DNA of 64,000 nucleotides from Phyllostachys edulis (GCA_036346405.1 CM070553.1:71265686-71329685); one strand, 5' to 3'; shown: positions 36,229-49,400, counted from the stretch's first letter. The notes: generated by a model from the letters alone, not told the origin. Numbers and translations: made by a program.

Positions 36229-36712
36229 ATATGTGATGAACTGAGTGTACTGCTATGCATATTTTTTGAGACATTGTATCTATGTATTATCGAACTATGT
36301 ATGCCATAATGAATTAGGTGTGATGAACTAGAACTAAGTTTTATGTATGTGATGAACTAAGTGTGAATGTGTGATGACTTATGAGTCATGAGCTAAATAT
36401 GATAAACTAAGTGTCATACCTGTGATGAACTAAGTAACGCAGCTTGTAAGTGCATATATTATGTGCGGTTCATGAAAATATGAACAATTCATGAATGTTT
36501 GAATCAAATAAATTAGTTATATGTTGATGTTAATTTCTGGCGTATAATTTAAGGGGTTTTCACGTTTTAAAAATATTTGCGATCGTATTTGTTTCGTATT
36601 TGTATTCGACATTATTCGTACTCATATCTGGGATATTCGTATTCGTATCCACATCCGAAAAAAAATATAACAGAGTCATTATCCATTCGTATCGATCGGT
36701 TTTCACCCCTAA
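36229..36712 (+). mobile_element. 3' terminal region of an Ac-like hAT element
   Basis: Repeats of 'GTGATGAACTAAGTG' are followed by degenerate 'CGTATTCGTATTC' motifs. It ends near 36712 with GGTTTTCACCCCTA, which inverted reads TAGGGGTGAAAACC, close to the CAGGG(A/G)TGAAA termini of Ac-like transposons. The coding part is not next to it; the LTR at 32166-36228 adjoins instead. Confidence 0.6.
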
Positions 36713-37149
36713 TTCACGTTGTTGTGACTCGTGATGGACAATCTCGAGCTGTTTCGTTTTCTGTTGAGGTGTCTCGGTGACTCTTGTTCTATTTGTTTTT
36801 TCTGTACCTTGCGTGTTACACGCTTCTATGTTTTGTTGGTTCCCATTTTTCGTTCAAAAAAAAATTAAGTTTCGTTCATAAAAATGTGGTTCCAGTTGCT
36901 GCCAATGGAGTACACTAGGATTAGGGCCATTACATAGCTTTCTCGTTTCCAACAAGACAAGACTAATTTGTACCAATCATAACGTAGTGTGCTAGCAATC
37001 TTTTTCTTTTTCTTTTTTGAGAGGAGTGTGCTAGCAATCTTTAAGCGAGAAATGTTATGAATATTCGGATACCATGTTATGAATATTATCTATATATCTA
37101 TAGGTCTAATGAACAATATATATAGAGAGTATAATAAAATATAACAAAG

Positions 37150-37215
<66 letters not shown>

Positions 37216-37582
37216 AAATACAAGGAATTCCTATTCTAATAAGAAACACGGTTGGTTACACGAACATATTGTTTGATGGTGAGCACGAAATAAGCAAACA
37301 TGCAAAGGGTTAGATACGGATTGCTGGCACACTGACGTTACGATAGGAGTGTAGCCGCTAGAAAGAAACGTACTGCTCAAATGCTCGATCCGGTGCGGTC
37401 CAGCCGTGTCGGCAGTAGCAGCTGGTCGGAATAGGAGCGACCCGAGTAGCAAACCCGTTCGCTCCATCGGCCCAGGCCACAGGAGAGGCCGGTGTTCTCC
37501 GTCGCCCAACCAGCCGTCCCCGTGCAACCAACCAGCCTGCAATGAAGAACGGAGACGGGCGACACCACACCGGACGCGCGTG
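36713..37582. other. Spacer with (AT)30 microsatellite and GC-rich unknown segment
   Basis: AT-rich sequence contains an AT run of about 60 bases at 37152-37211. From 37380 to 37582 the sequence is GC-rich and of unknown origin. On the minus strand it prolongs the open frame of the partial FKBP copy for about 68 codons (stop near 37377). Confidence 0.5.
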
Positions 37583-39394
37583 ACCGTTCACTATTGCACC
37601 CATGATCACTATTTTGAGAAGTCCTTTCATCTAGAGTGCTGTTGTGAACATCTTGTTGCAGCATGATTTGATCAGTTAGAGTCTCCTGTATCCTTGGTGT
37701 CTTGCACATCCTACTGTTAGCCCAAAATAATGCTTCAATACACAGCCAAAAATTTGAAGAAAAAAGCAAATGTTGCTTCGAATTTAACAGGATGACTGAG
37801 AAACTGAAAGATAGAATTAAAGAGATATATACTTCTCTAAAATTTCTTGATGCTTTTTCTTCGAGCATGTACTTTTTGCAGCTTTACCATCGGGCTTCTC
37901 GCTATTGCGTCCATGATCACCATTATGAGAACAGATGTAGTATCCTGACAAGTGTATCGAGCTCTGCCCAAGGACTGAGAAGACAACATTCTCATCCTCA
38001 AGATCCAGCTCTAGCTGGCACATGGCAGCACTTGCAGGATTCAAAGCGCAGAGCCTCACGGGCCTCTTGTTGCCAGAATTGCCCTCTAGCGTGCTCCAAC
38101 CAAAATGATCATAATTGCCTAGCGTAGCCTAAAAAATATGAAGCATCAAAAGTAAATCATACTTTATTTGTCAAGAGTTTTTTAAATGGGGTTTGGGCAT
38201 CCAAATAGAAACAAGGGAGAGAGTGCGAGGGATGTTTTTTTCTTAATTTAATTTTTGTAGGTTTCCATCTTAGCTCGCAGCAGGGGACCCATATATTGGA
38301 GAAAAATGTGTTCTCACCTTAGTACCTGTAGAGGTACTGTCTAAGATACCCTTAAATGTCATGTAATGTTGTGTGCACTGTTGTTCCAAAATACTATTAC
38401 ATTGAAAAAAGCATGATGTTTTCTGTTTTTTTGTTGAACCTAAAGAAATGGATTGTGGGTTTATATGATAAAATGGATGACAATTGCAAATCAACATTGA
38501 AGTTAATGGAACAGATGTACAAGAATTCGTCTCTCAGAAATACAATGCGTGCACAGAAGCGGGAATCATCATGGTCTTTTCACAAATTTTGATTTTTGCG
38601 AGCACACACATACCAGAGATAGGTTGGTTCATGTACTAAACTTATGAAAGAAGAAATCAAATACCAGGACCACATCCATCAAATAGAACAGCTTCAGTTC
38701 ATGTTTTTTAAATATGGAGTATGTATATATAACTGAGGGTAAGTTCAAAAGGCACCGAGTCACACCCCGCTGAAGAGGAAGTGATGCTGGAGCACCATCT
38801 GATTAAGGATGCACTCGAAATAAAGGAATTTTCTCCGACTAACGGTAGTAAACACAGGAAGGAGAAGACAAGAAGAGAGAGGTCGAGAGGTTAGTCGACC
38901 TTGCTGATTCGGAGGCGGCCATGGGAGGGCTTATGGACGTACGGCTCACCAGGCTTCACCTCCACCCCTGCGACCACCATGCAAAATCTCAAATGAATCG
39001 GCAGATTAGATTAAAAACAGTCATCTGGATCATGGATGGCAAACATGGAGAGCAAAGCAAAATCGAAGCAAAGGTTGAGTGCAGATGAGCAGGCTAGTAT
39101 ACCCCAGAACGCCATGGTGGAGACCGGAGGATTTGGGAGTGGGAATTAATGGGATGGGGTAGTAGAGTATCCGTACTAGTCCTCTCCTCCTCCACTGTGT
39201 TACTCCGTTTACGAGGCAGTGCACCGCATTGGAAATGGAGTGAAGTAGTGGAGCCACAGGCCGGGGCAGAAGACGAGGCGTCTCTCCCTATTCCCTCCCG
39301 GGTGCGTGCGGCGATCGAGTTCATAGCTTAGCTTCCCTATTCCCTGTTTGCTTGGATGCTGTTCCTCATTTTTCAGCTTACATGACATGTATAA
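37583..39394 (-). pseudogene. Partial duplicate of the FKBP gene (promoter side and exons 1-4)
   Basis: This repeats 21232-23013 at about 97-99 percent identity by eye. Exons lie at 39115-39103, 38967-38900, 38128-37833 and 37713-37585, with the same lengths as in the intact gene. No stop lies inside them. The copy ends two bases beyond exon 4, at the GT of its donor site, where unrelated sequence begins. The linker and FKBP domain are absent, so only the nucleoplasmin-like domain could be made. If unspliced, the frame reads on to a stop near 37377. A 22-bp extra sequence lies upstream of exon 1, between about 39036 and 39070. Exons are open, but loss of the 3' part makes it a gene fragment. 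Confidence 0.85.
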
Positions 39395-39899
39395 TGGTAC
39401 AGATAGCTGTTGGTTATAGCAACTCGCTATGTCATCTATAGACAGCACTATAGATAACCCATACAACGGGTTATCTTTTCACTTGTCTTTATAGATGATA
39501 CAATATTTGAATATTTTTTATGAAAAACATTTTCTTATTGGTTCTGATGATACAGTCGGCTACAGGATTGTAGGCAACACATTTCTCTCTCTTTATTCTT
39601 TTTCATCCACATCAGTTTAAATCCTACGTAGTAGAGACTATAAACAGTTGATGTAAGTCTATTATACATGACCTAACTCCTCTTTTTCTTTTAGCTCACA
39701 ACTTTTGAATATGGAAGACCAAGCTACCCAACTTAAGGCCTGTTTGGTAGACCTAGTATTTTTTTTGTAGTCATGTGATATGCGAGTACTAGTAGTACTT
39801 GTGTCGATCTACGAGTATTTGAATCCGATTTTGATGCCTTTCACTTTGTTTTTTATTTGATATGAACTCACAGCTTTTGTGATTTGATGAGCACGTAAC
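39395..39899. other. Spacer upstream of the FKBP fragment, no gene seen
   Basis: AT-rich sequence, perhaps with MITE remains ('GGCCTGTTTGGTAGAC' near 39737). This may be the original upstream region of the FKBP gene, lost from the intact copy at 23014. Confidence 0.45.
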
Positions 39900-40940
39900 T
39901 GTCGGTCCCCAGAAATACATCTTAGGAATACTCTGTGTATTCTGAACTAGTCTCATATCAGTAGCTAGCTCACACAGGAAACAGCGATGAAATATCATCT
40001 ATTTATTCGATTTAACTAAGAAGATCTTAAAATAACAAATAGTAATAATAACTGGACCTTATAGTCAATATTTACTTAACTTGCCACGCAGGGCTAAAGA
40101 AACAAATAAACTCTTGCAGCGAAATGGGAAAAAAAAACTTGGAAAAATCAATCAACATACCCACAGACAATCGAGTGGAGAACGCATCTTATTCCGTAAA
40201 GCCTTCATGGTACTCTTGGACCAAGAACTCTTGAGCAGCTTGATATTCTTCAACTGAGCAACAATGGTGTAAAGTCGTGAGTACATAAAGCACTCAGCAA
40301 GTCGTGGGGAAATGTATGCAAATAGTATTCATGCGAGGCTTGAACAAAGGTTAGCTATATGGTTCTTTTGTATAAAACAACATTTGCGATAAATACAATA
40401 AATAGATTGAAATGCTTAATTGAAAAACAGTAATAAATAATTAAACAATTGCTTTGAAACAACTAGTGAATTCCCGATTCACTTTCCAAGACAAACCACT
40501 AAGTGAATTACACATTCACTGAACGAACATTATATTCATAAAGTGAACTTCTCATTCACACTCCGACACATTTTATGAAGAAACTCTATCTCTCGTGTGA
40601 AATCCCCATACATGTCCATAACAATGACGGCTATTCAATAGATCAATTAACACTCTGTAGAGGTTGTACACTTTACCCACAAGATATAATCAGTGCAGCT
40701 AGCACCAATCATAACAAAACCTTACAGAAATTTTATCTCGACAATTGACTCTCCCGTTGTGCATACTTTCACCCCAACCTCACCGTTGGTTTGATGCACA
40801 CCGTTGGACCTGGAAGCGGCGAACTGACCATCGATGTGACCTTAACATGGTACACACCTCCACCCATATACTACATGAGTAGTTAATACCAAAATTCCAC
40901 AACTTACTAAGTGTCGACGTTTGGAACTCTCGTCATAGAA
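39900..40940 (-). mobile_element. LTR fragment, minus strand
   Basis: It begins TGTCGGTCCCC, the inverted 3' end of an LTR. The reverse complement follows the same order as the plus-strand LTR at 42700-43350 (for example GATGCGTTCTCCACTCGAT, and the 'AGAGTGT..AATAGCCGT' block). It shows the empty version of the CACTA insertion site at 39966-39968. It fades out near 40940. Confidence 0.7.
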
Positions 40941-41440
40941 CGGACAAATAAGAATATAAAGAAAAAAAATAGAGATTGCTATTTATTCGGCAAAGGACAC
41001 GAAACGGTGACGTATATTGCAAAGAGTATGCTTTGATTACAGGGAAAATGACTGTGAATACACGTGGATTAGGGCTTGGATCAGACTCTGGATCGAGATC
41101 TGGATTACAAAGGCACATAGGCCGGGTTCTTATAGTCTACAAAACGTCGGCAATTTGTTGCAGTGGTGCCTTGCCGCACCAATGGTTGCGTCTCTTCAAG
41201 CCAATAGTCGCGTCTCTTCGTGATGACCGTTATATATCTCTGAATGTTACAGCCAATATCTTGTCTCCACTTGTAGTTATTATTAACCACACATGGGTAA
41301 TCGCTTTTCGGACCTCTTCACGAGGAGAGGTCCTGAGTAGTCCTAGAGAAACCTATAGAGGAGGTCTAACCGAACGTCCACAAGAGGTTTTGAGAATAGT
41401 CAAAGAAAAAGGCTTTGGGGCCTACTTTCTGACCGCTTAA
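40941..41440 (-). mobile_element. Unclassified LTR-like segment
   Basis: On the minus strand there is a TATA-type motif (GACTATAAGAACCCGG near 41125-41140) followed by leader-like sequence. The layout resembles a copia LTR. No termini or coding region are seen. Confidence 0.3.
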
Positions 41441-43450
41441 TTGATCTTGTGCCCAGAAAGCCAATTTGGGCCCAGTAAGAAACTTGACTTATTTATAAAT
41501 AAGCAATTAAAGATATATTCGGATAATTGACTAGTCAACAATGCCTTAGTCAACCAGTCAATGAGATTGTTAGTCAGATTTTGATCTAAGGTGATAGAGT
41601 TCAAAATTGAATCTTTGATGATAATGTAAATTTTGATGGATGCTTATGTTGATAAATTGAAATTTGTGGAGTTATAATTGGGTATGTAACCGGATCGTAG
41701 TGCTTCCAAAAATGAAGGATGATTAAATGATTGATTGGTCGTGTAGTGTATGACTATGAGGATTGAATACAAATTTATCTTTGTGGGAATAGTTGTCCCA
41801 AGGATGGTATAATGTGATCAATAAGTGATGATAAATTATGGCGGTAGGATTTAGATGATACTTGGGGATCAGTAGATCTTCGGAAGACATCGAGTTAATA
41901 TTATTGAACTGGACTAAAATAATTATTGTGAATAACTCAATCTGGATGAGGTTAGTAATTTAAATTATTTGGATTATAATTGGATTACAAATTCACCTTG
42001 GATGGATAATCTTTTGATGACTTAATGCACTAGGATGGAGGTGACGATGAATAAAGGGGAAATATTTTTTTTTACCTAGGATAATTGTGTTGATTTTGGT
42101 AATTAATTAGATCCTAGAGTAAGGATAACTGGATTAGACCTTAAGAGATTAATTGGTGTATTTGATGGATTGATGTCTCCTTGGATAATTGTGGATGATA
42201 TGTACCCTTGGACACCATAGGAGGGGTTAGTTTTAGTTGGACATATTTAATTACCAACTTGGGTATCGTATGTGCTTAGCCATACCTTAGTTATACAATG
42301 TGATTCATGATCACATGCTCTTATGATTAAATATGACATAATGAGATATGGAATTGTGGCGCGGCCACTGTTATTAAAATTTATTGTGCCATGTCAAGGG
42401 TTGCCATTTGGTTGGGTTAAACCAAAAATGATTTCATACTCAAGCAAATAATTGTGTAGTAAAGGGGGAGAATTTTGGGATGTGGTTGTCTCGCTTGAGT
42501 AGTCATTAAAGACTTAACTTTGTGCGCCTTTGATCTGGGTCATACCGTATAACCACATGTCTAGGATGGGGTGGACTTGGCCAACTAATTACCAATATTT
42601 TGGTTCGCTTCTGTTAAGGGTTGAAAAGCGGCGCAAGATGGGGTCCAGAATGTTGAAACCTTAGCGAGCAAAACCGGGTTAAAACAGAGCTTTATAAAAG
42701 TCTCGTGGTAATCACTTAGTCACATGCCTTCGGAAGCGTGAAATGTATGACATTTTAAGATGATTATCTCTTGTGGGTCAACCTGTACAGCCTCTTCAGA
42801 GTGTAAAACTATTCGAATAGCCGTATCCCCTGTTATGGACAGTGCATAGTGATTTTACACGAGGGGTAGATCTTATCAAAAATGTTGGAATGGGTTGGAT
42901 GGAATTGAGTAGTTGGTTTTGGTTGATGGTTGGAAAGTGAATGGGGCGTTCACTAGTGGTTTCAAAAGAACCTGTTTACTTATGTATATAATCTTTTAAA
43001 TTATGCTTTTCAATCTATTTACTGTATTTACTATCAATACTGCTTTATGCAAAATAGCCATAAAGCTATCCTTATCAAGCCATGCATGAATACTATTTGC
43101 ATACATTTCCCTGTGACTCGCTGAGTACTTTATGTACTCACGGCTATACGTCATTTGTTGATCAGTCACCAAGGAAGAACTAGGAACACCGAGCTCTACG
43201 AGGAGGAATACTTTGAAGACTATGCGAACTAGGATGCGTTCTCCACTCGATTACCTGTGGGCATGTCGAGTGGCTACCACAAAATGTTTTATTCCGCTGC
43301 AAGTTACTCTGTTGTCTTTAGCCCTATGTGGCAATCTCTGTAAAACCTTGACCATAAGGTCTTTTTGCTGCTAAGTAATATTAATTTGTCTGTTTCTTAC
43401 ATAATGTGTTGTATGGATATGATTCATCGATGCTATAACTGTGTGAATTA
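41441..43450 (+). mobile_element. LTR hosting CACTA copy 2
   Basis: AT-rich sequence rich in GGATTA/GATGAT motifs is followed by the 'TCTTCAGAGTGTAAAACTATTCG' block shared with 60310-60340. The end section is identical to 1-105. It stops at the TTA at 43448-43450 where CACTA copy 2 begins. Its own start is not recognisable, and its distal end is lost because the CACTA is truncated. Confidence 0.65.
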
Positions 43451-43484
43451 CACTACTACAAAACAGGCTATAGTAGACGCCCCA

Positions 43485-43835
43485 TCACAGACGGTTTTCT
43501 TTGGAACCGTCTGTGTTGGGTCTGTCCGGACCTGCGGGTGGCGCGGGCAGCCTATCACAGACGGTATTTTTTAGAACCGTCTGTGATAGTCATCTATCAC
43601 AGATGGTTTATTAATAGAGCCATCTGTGAATTATCACAGACGGTTCTATTAACAAACCGTCTGTGATAATCCCCCTAATCATAGACGGTTTTAGTTTAGA
43701 ACCATCTGTGTACTATCACAGACGGTTCTATTAACAAACCGTTTGTGATTGGCCGGATTATCACAGACGGTTCTTATTTAGAACCGTCTGTGATAGTTAG
43801 TTGTCACGGACGGTTCTGATTAAGAACCGTCTATG
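43485..43835. repeat. Left subterminal array of CACTA copy 2
   Basis: Alternating CACAGACGGTT and AACCGTCTGTG motifs, matching 150-500. A few motif copies differ by single bases or are missing. Confidence 0.88.
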
Positions 43836-44820
43836 ATATCCTGGCTTCATATAAATTGAGCCCGACACATCCTCTCGCCAGACTTGCTGCTGTGTCCCTC
43901 GCCAAGACCGCCTCGCCATCGCCTCTCTTGCTTTGGAGCAACCCCCTGCCGCTGGCTCCTCTTAGATCTGCTGCTCCTCCAGGCGCCACTTCCCTGCCCT
44001 AGCTCTCCTCCAACCTGCGGCTCCTCCCTAATTAAACAGATGGAGTAATACTTATTATCCTTTATCCACTCTATTGATTAATGATTTTCCCTTATTTTGC
44101 TACTCTGTACATGGACCCTAATGTTTTGTTTTCTTTGTTGTATTCCTTAATCGAAAGTATAGGGTTTATGTTTCAATTAATACTTCTCACAAAAGCTATA
44201 AATTCTTAGAAAAAGGCAAAACATCTAGCTCTCAGTTTGATGGATCCTAATTAAACCTAAACTATAGCAGCCATTGGATGTTATTGAACCAAAACTATGA
44301 TATAAATTCCAGAAAATGAAAAGCAAAACATGTAGCCTTTAATCTGGTGTAATTCCTTTGTGCAACGATGAGACAAAACGAGTAAGTACGTACAAAGAGG
44401 TGAAAGTCACATGTGCAATGATCTATTTTATATTTCCTCTATTTATCCATGAAGAAACGTCATCACAGTGGTTTATTGTTTCAATTATATCAAAACGGAT
44501 ACCCGCGCAATCGCACGGACCAACTTGCTAGTTATTAGGATCTTCCTCTTGTCTTTTGTCTCGTATCTAATCAATAATCATGCAGATAATCAATAATTAT
44601 CCATTGCGCCAGCTTAGAGAGGAGAAGGTTGGACCCCTACCCCTAGCGCCTCTAACACCCGCCGCCTCCTCCCCCATTGCGCCACCTTAGAGAGGAGAAG
44701 GAAAGGAGAGGAATCGTATTTTCTTTGTGAGCTCCAAGGATAACGATCTATAACCCTTTATGTTTGCTATAAATTAATCGCTAATCAATTTGACACTAAT
44801 TTGTTACATGCGTAGTGTAG

Positions 44821-47046
44821 ATGGATCGAAACTGGATGTACGGTGTGAACCGTGTGAGTCAAGAATATATTAATGGCGTGGTTGCTTTTAGAAGAGCCGC
44901 TGAGTAGGATATGTTGAAGAAGGGGATAAATTTTATGTACTGTCCATGCATTGATTGCGGTAATATGAAGATGTTTAACAACGCGGCGCAGATCGAAGCG
45001 CACTTGATTCAAAGGGGTTTCAAAAAAGGGTATACATGTTGGACCAGTCACGGTGAAGAGCAGATTATACCAGAAGTTAATAATGATGACATCGCCGAGG
45101 AAGTCAACGATTTCCCGGATGTGGACTGTGCTTTTGATGATGATAGGTGGCACGATGACAATCTTGATCAGATGCTACGCGATGCAGAAGAGAACTACAG
45201 TGAGAGAGAGTTTTGTAAATTCGAGGGCTTAAGGGAGGACTCGGTGAGACCTTTGTTCCCTGGTTGCAAGCCGGAATATACAAGGTTGTCAACCGTGCTT
45301 GAACTGCTGAAATTGAAGGCAAGCAATGGTTGGTCCAATAAGACTTTCACGGCGTTGTTAGGTCTCCTAACGGACATCCTTCCAGAGGAAAACGTGTTGC
45401 CCAGCACCACCTATCAAGCAAAGAAGGTTATTTGTCCATTGGGAATGGAAGTAGAAAGAATACATGCATGTCCGAACGATTGTATCCTCTACCGTAAAGA
45501 ATATACAAACATGCATGTATGTCCCGTGTGCAAAGCATCCCGATACAAGCGTCAGAATACTGCTAAGGTGAAGCAAGGACCTCCTGCTAAGATGTTGTGG
45601 TATCTGCCTGTGATCCCACATTTGAAGTGTTTATTTGCGAACCCAAAGGAGGCAAGATTGCTACGTTGGCACTCAGAGGAGCGTAAGAGAGATGGAAAGC
45701 TAAGACACCTGCCGATTACGCCTAAAGGAGAAACTTCGATCGGAGCTTCGAAGAGTTCGGTGCGGAACCGAGGAACATAAAGTTAGGGTTGAGTACAGAT
45801 GGAATGAATCCTTTCGGTAACATGAGCAGCCGACATAGCACCTAGCCCGTGAATCTATGTATGCACAACCTTCCTTCTTGGCTGTGTATGAAGCGGAAGT
45901 ACATTTTGATGTCACTACTTATCCAAGGGCCGAAGGAACCTGGGAATGATATTGATGTGTACCTAGCACCATTGCTGGAAGATCTTGTGACACTGTGGAA
46001 CGAAGGGGTACAGGTATGGATGCGTACAAACAAGAGAACTTCACTTTACGTACCATGTTGTTCTGTACCATCAATGATTTTCCTGCCCTTAGTAACCTGT
46101 CGGGCTTCAGTACAAAAGGAGCTAAAGCATGTCCGCACTGCTTAGATGCTACGGAGAGTGTATGGCTGAACAACTCGCGCAAAACTATATATATGCGTCA
46201 CCGTAGGTTCCTTCCCAGGAGTCACCCATACCGCAAGATGAAAAAACAATTCGACGAAAATAAGGAGAACGATTCAGCTCCAAGGGCTTTTAGAGGGAAA
46301 GAGGTCTATGATATGCTTAAGGATATCGATGTTGTGCTTGGGAAGGGACGTAAATTAAGAACCCGTGAGAAGAACATCTGGAAGAAGCGGTCAATTTTTT
46401 GGGACTTGCCTTATTGGGAGCACTTAGAAGTTCGCCGCTGCATCGACGTCATGCACGTAGACAAGAATGTATGTGATAGCTTGATTGGTCTCTTGCTGAA
46501 CATTAGTGGCAAAACAAAGGATGGTGTTAATGCACGGCGTGACTTGGTTGATATGAACATAAGGACCGAGTTAGCACCGAAGAGACCGACTGAGATGAAC
46601 GTATTTTCCCCGACTTGCTACACTCTGCCCAAGGCCGGAGAAATGAACGTGCTAGAGCTTGCATGGTGTGAAAGTCCCATCTGGTTACTCCACTAACATT
46701 AAGAACCTTGTTTCTATGCAAGATTTGAAATTAATTGGTATGAAGTCTCATGATTGTCATGTCTTGATGACACAAATGCTTCTGTTGCAATTAGAAGTAT
46801 CTTGTCGAACAAGGTCCGAGTGGCAATCTTGAGGTCAGTGTTATTTTTCAACTCAATTGCTCGGAAGATCATTGATCCCCAAGGACTAGATGCTCTGTAG
46901 GTCGAGGTGGTGACGACTCTATGTCATCTTGAGATGTATTTCCCTCCGTCATTTTTCAATATTATGGTCCATCTCATTGTTCACCTTGTGAAAGAGATAA
47001 AGATATGCGGCCCTGTGTTCTTGCGTCATATGTACCCGTTCGAGAG
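44821..47046 (+). pseudogene. TNP2-type transposase, copy 2, truncated
   Basis: The ATG at 44821 opens MDRNWMYGVNRVSQEYINGV. TAG at 44905 (probably CAG) interrupts, and the same frame then stays open to 45780, covering the Transpos_assoc region and the start of the Transposase_21 region. After a frameshift near 45715 the core continues in other frames (pieces MKRKYILMSLLIQGPK and RCIDVMHVDKNVCDSLIG). A TAG at 46898 is shared with copy 1. The gene ends at the junction at 47046 within MYPFE. It is better preserved than copy 1 but still broken. Confidence 0.9.
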
Positions 47047-47578
47047 TTAACCAGACAAGTTGTTCCGGAATTAACCAGACAAATCATTCCACCAACTAAC
47101 AACGGCCATGCACCACCAACCTTAGAATCAAGAACAAACTCTCCGTCTGTCAGCAATAACCTTCTTGTAGGTTTTCCAAAGGATCTCTACATATTCCGCG
47201 ATCGTAATTTTTGCATCTGTCTTCAAGACGATCGTTCTGATCGTGCTTCTCTGCTCACTTCTCGATTTTGTCATAGCCTATAAGAGGCTATGGAAACTCG
47301 TGTTTCTTTCAGATCAGCTTACCCTCCTCAAACTGATGGTCAGACCGAAAAGGGCCATCAACGTTTCGTCGTTATGGGTAAGTTAGCTCCTCGATATGCG
47401 GATCCTTACCGCATCATCGAAAAGAAAGGGGCTATCGCCTATAAGTTTGAAATTACCTGCTGCCCTTGAGGGGGTACATGAGGTTTTCATGTGTCCCAGT
47501 AAGGGGTGCCTCCGTGTTCCACCCGAGGAAGCTCCGTTGAAAATTCTTGTTGTGCAAGAAGTTGGGTCAGAATCGTGA
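47047..47578 (+). pseudogene. pol: Gypsy pol remnant: integrase core end and C-terminal region
   Basis: After unrecognised sequence to 47280, the piece AYPPQTDGQTEK (end of the integrase core) is followed by an internal deletion. Then comes GKLAPRYADPYRIIEKKG to CLRVPPEEAPL, typical of the C-terminal domain of Tekay-type integrases. The stop is at 47578. The frame is broken at least twice. It belongs to the element whose 3' LTR starts at 47925. Confidence 0.82.
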
Positions 47579-47908
47579 CCTGACGAGAAACAATGCAATA
47601 AAACAAATCAAATAAAATCCGGCTCGACAAGGAGCGAGCTGGGAACAATATGTAACTAAATAAAGTGTTGGTTGGACTGAACATAGTTCGAGAATTAGGT
47701 CCCAGTACAACCAAAATATTATAAATGGATAAGAGTCTTAAAGGAAGGTTCGTATCTTTGAAGAAGCTAAACGAAGATCAAGGAATCGTGTCCTCAAGAT
47801 CCTAAAAGTTCTATGGCCAAATCATTCCGTGGATGAAGTTGCTTGGAAACGGAAAGACTACCCATCTTCCTTCCCCGCCTGAGCCAAAATCTCGGGACGA
47901 GATTTCTG

Positions 47909-47924
47909 TAAGGGGGGGAGATTT
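47909..47924 (+). other. Polypurine tract of the gypsy element
   Basis: TAAGGGGGGGAGATTT lies immediately before the LTR start TGTAACATCCC at 47925. It is the expected primer site for plus-strand DNA synthesis. Confidence 0.85.
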
Positions 47925-48479
47925 TGTAACATCCCAACTGTATAATTAGGGCTTGTTCAAATATAATTAAGGTGTAGAAATTAAAACTTTTTCTCACACC
48001 TTGAAAACCCCTAAACCTTCATGTAATTCTTGTCCAAGAGTTGTGTAATCCAAAAACACAAAGCTCTTGTTGACCAAAAGTCAAATTCATTTTCCAATTG
48101 TCTAAATCTTGTGCCAAACATTTGGATTATATTTTCCTTGGTCCCAAAAACTGATGTGGGACCCCTCTGAAAAATATCCCAAGATGTAAAACTTGTTTGG
48201 TAAATTTTGGAGGTAAAACAAATCCTTGAACAACCTTCATGAATTTCCTGAGAAAAATGCATTGCATAATAACCTCTGGAAATTTTATGCAAGGTTAATC
48301 TCAATGTCAGCAAGCTCCAGTTAAAATTTCATCAAATTTGGAGTTCATTTGCTATCACAAATAATTCTGCTAAGTTTCAGCTGTTAAAAACTAAATGTAA
48401 AAGCCTACACTGTTCCTTGGGCTAGCCGCTGTGCAAAGCTGGTCCAGCCCAACCGTGTCTGCACCCCGTCAGACCTCCT

Positions 48480-49400
48480 TCTCCACCTTGAGCAGGTCGC
48501 AGCCGTTGGATTTACATCCAACCCGCCACGACCTCCTCCGCGGTCAACACCGCAAAGACCTCCTCACCTCATCAGGTCATAGCCGTTGGATTAAAGATCC
48601 ACGGTCATGACCTCCCCTGTGTGTTAAATCTCAAAAACCTCCACGGGCTGTCAAACCACTAGACATCCCACCTTGTTGAGGTCGTAGCCCTTGGATCCAA
48701 GATCCATGGCCATGACCTCCCCTCACTGTTAAACGAAGCAAACCTCCTACCTAAACGAGGTTGTAGCCGTTGGATCAGATCCAACAGCCCACGACCTCCC
48801 CCCTCAAAATATCCAGCGCACAAGACCTCCCCTATCTCGTGTTGTGCACCGTTGGATTAAAAATCCACGGTCACGACCTCCTCCTTGTCTTATGCGCATC
48901 AGACCTCCTCGCGCACGTGAGGTCGTTGCCCTTAGATCTAAATCTAATGGCCATGACCTCCCTTGTGTGTTGCGCAAGCTCAAGACCTCCTTTGCGCCAC
49001 GCCAGAGGCTCAGACCTCCCTTGTCTTGATCACCCCGTGGGATCAAAATCCAAAGGCCTTGACCTCCTCGCTTCACGCAAAGCCTCGACAAATCCTTTTT
49101 GGTTGTGTGCCCTTGGATTTGAATCCTAAGGCCATGACCTCCCCCTCATGTTCTTAAGGCCGTGTGCGGTTAAGTCCTCCTGGAGGTCCGCACCGTTGGA
49201 TTGAAATCCAACGCCTTGGACCTCCTGTCCCCTTTTCCACGTGCGCCAGATATGGAAATCGGAGGCCACGACCTCCCTTTCAAATCGTGTGGCTGGGACC
49301 TCCTCCCACCACTTAAAACATAACGGTTCAAACTTAAAATCCGAGGCAGGACCTCCCCATCCACGTAATCCAACGGTGGATGTGAGATCCTCGTTCTTCT
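48480..49400. repeat. GACCTCC minisatellite in LTR A, first block
   Basis: Degenerate modules with 'CGTTGGAT..ATCCAA.GGCCACGACCTCC'. Same design as 7330-8360 but with different order and number. Confidence 0.85.

Larger units (their letters stand above)
43451..47046 (+). mobile_element. CACTA transposon copy 2, truncated
   Basis: The CACTACTACAAAA terminus, subterminal array and transposase region match 106-3710 of copy 1 with scattered differences. The left flank is the same LTR at the same base. It breaks off after CGTTCGAGAG at 47046, inside DUF4218, where gypsy sequence starts. The right end and second gene are missing. Confidence 0.92.

Noticed and set aside
41000..41440. 154-codon plus-strand frame as a host gene
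   Set aside because: The minus strand shows an LTR-like layout with a TATA motif. The frame has no recognisable domain and lies between LTR fragments.
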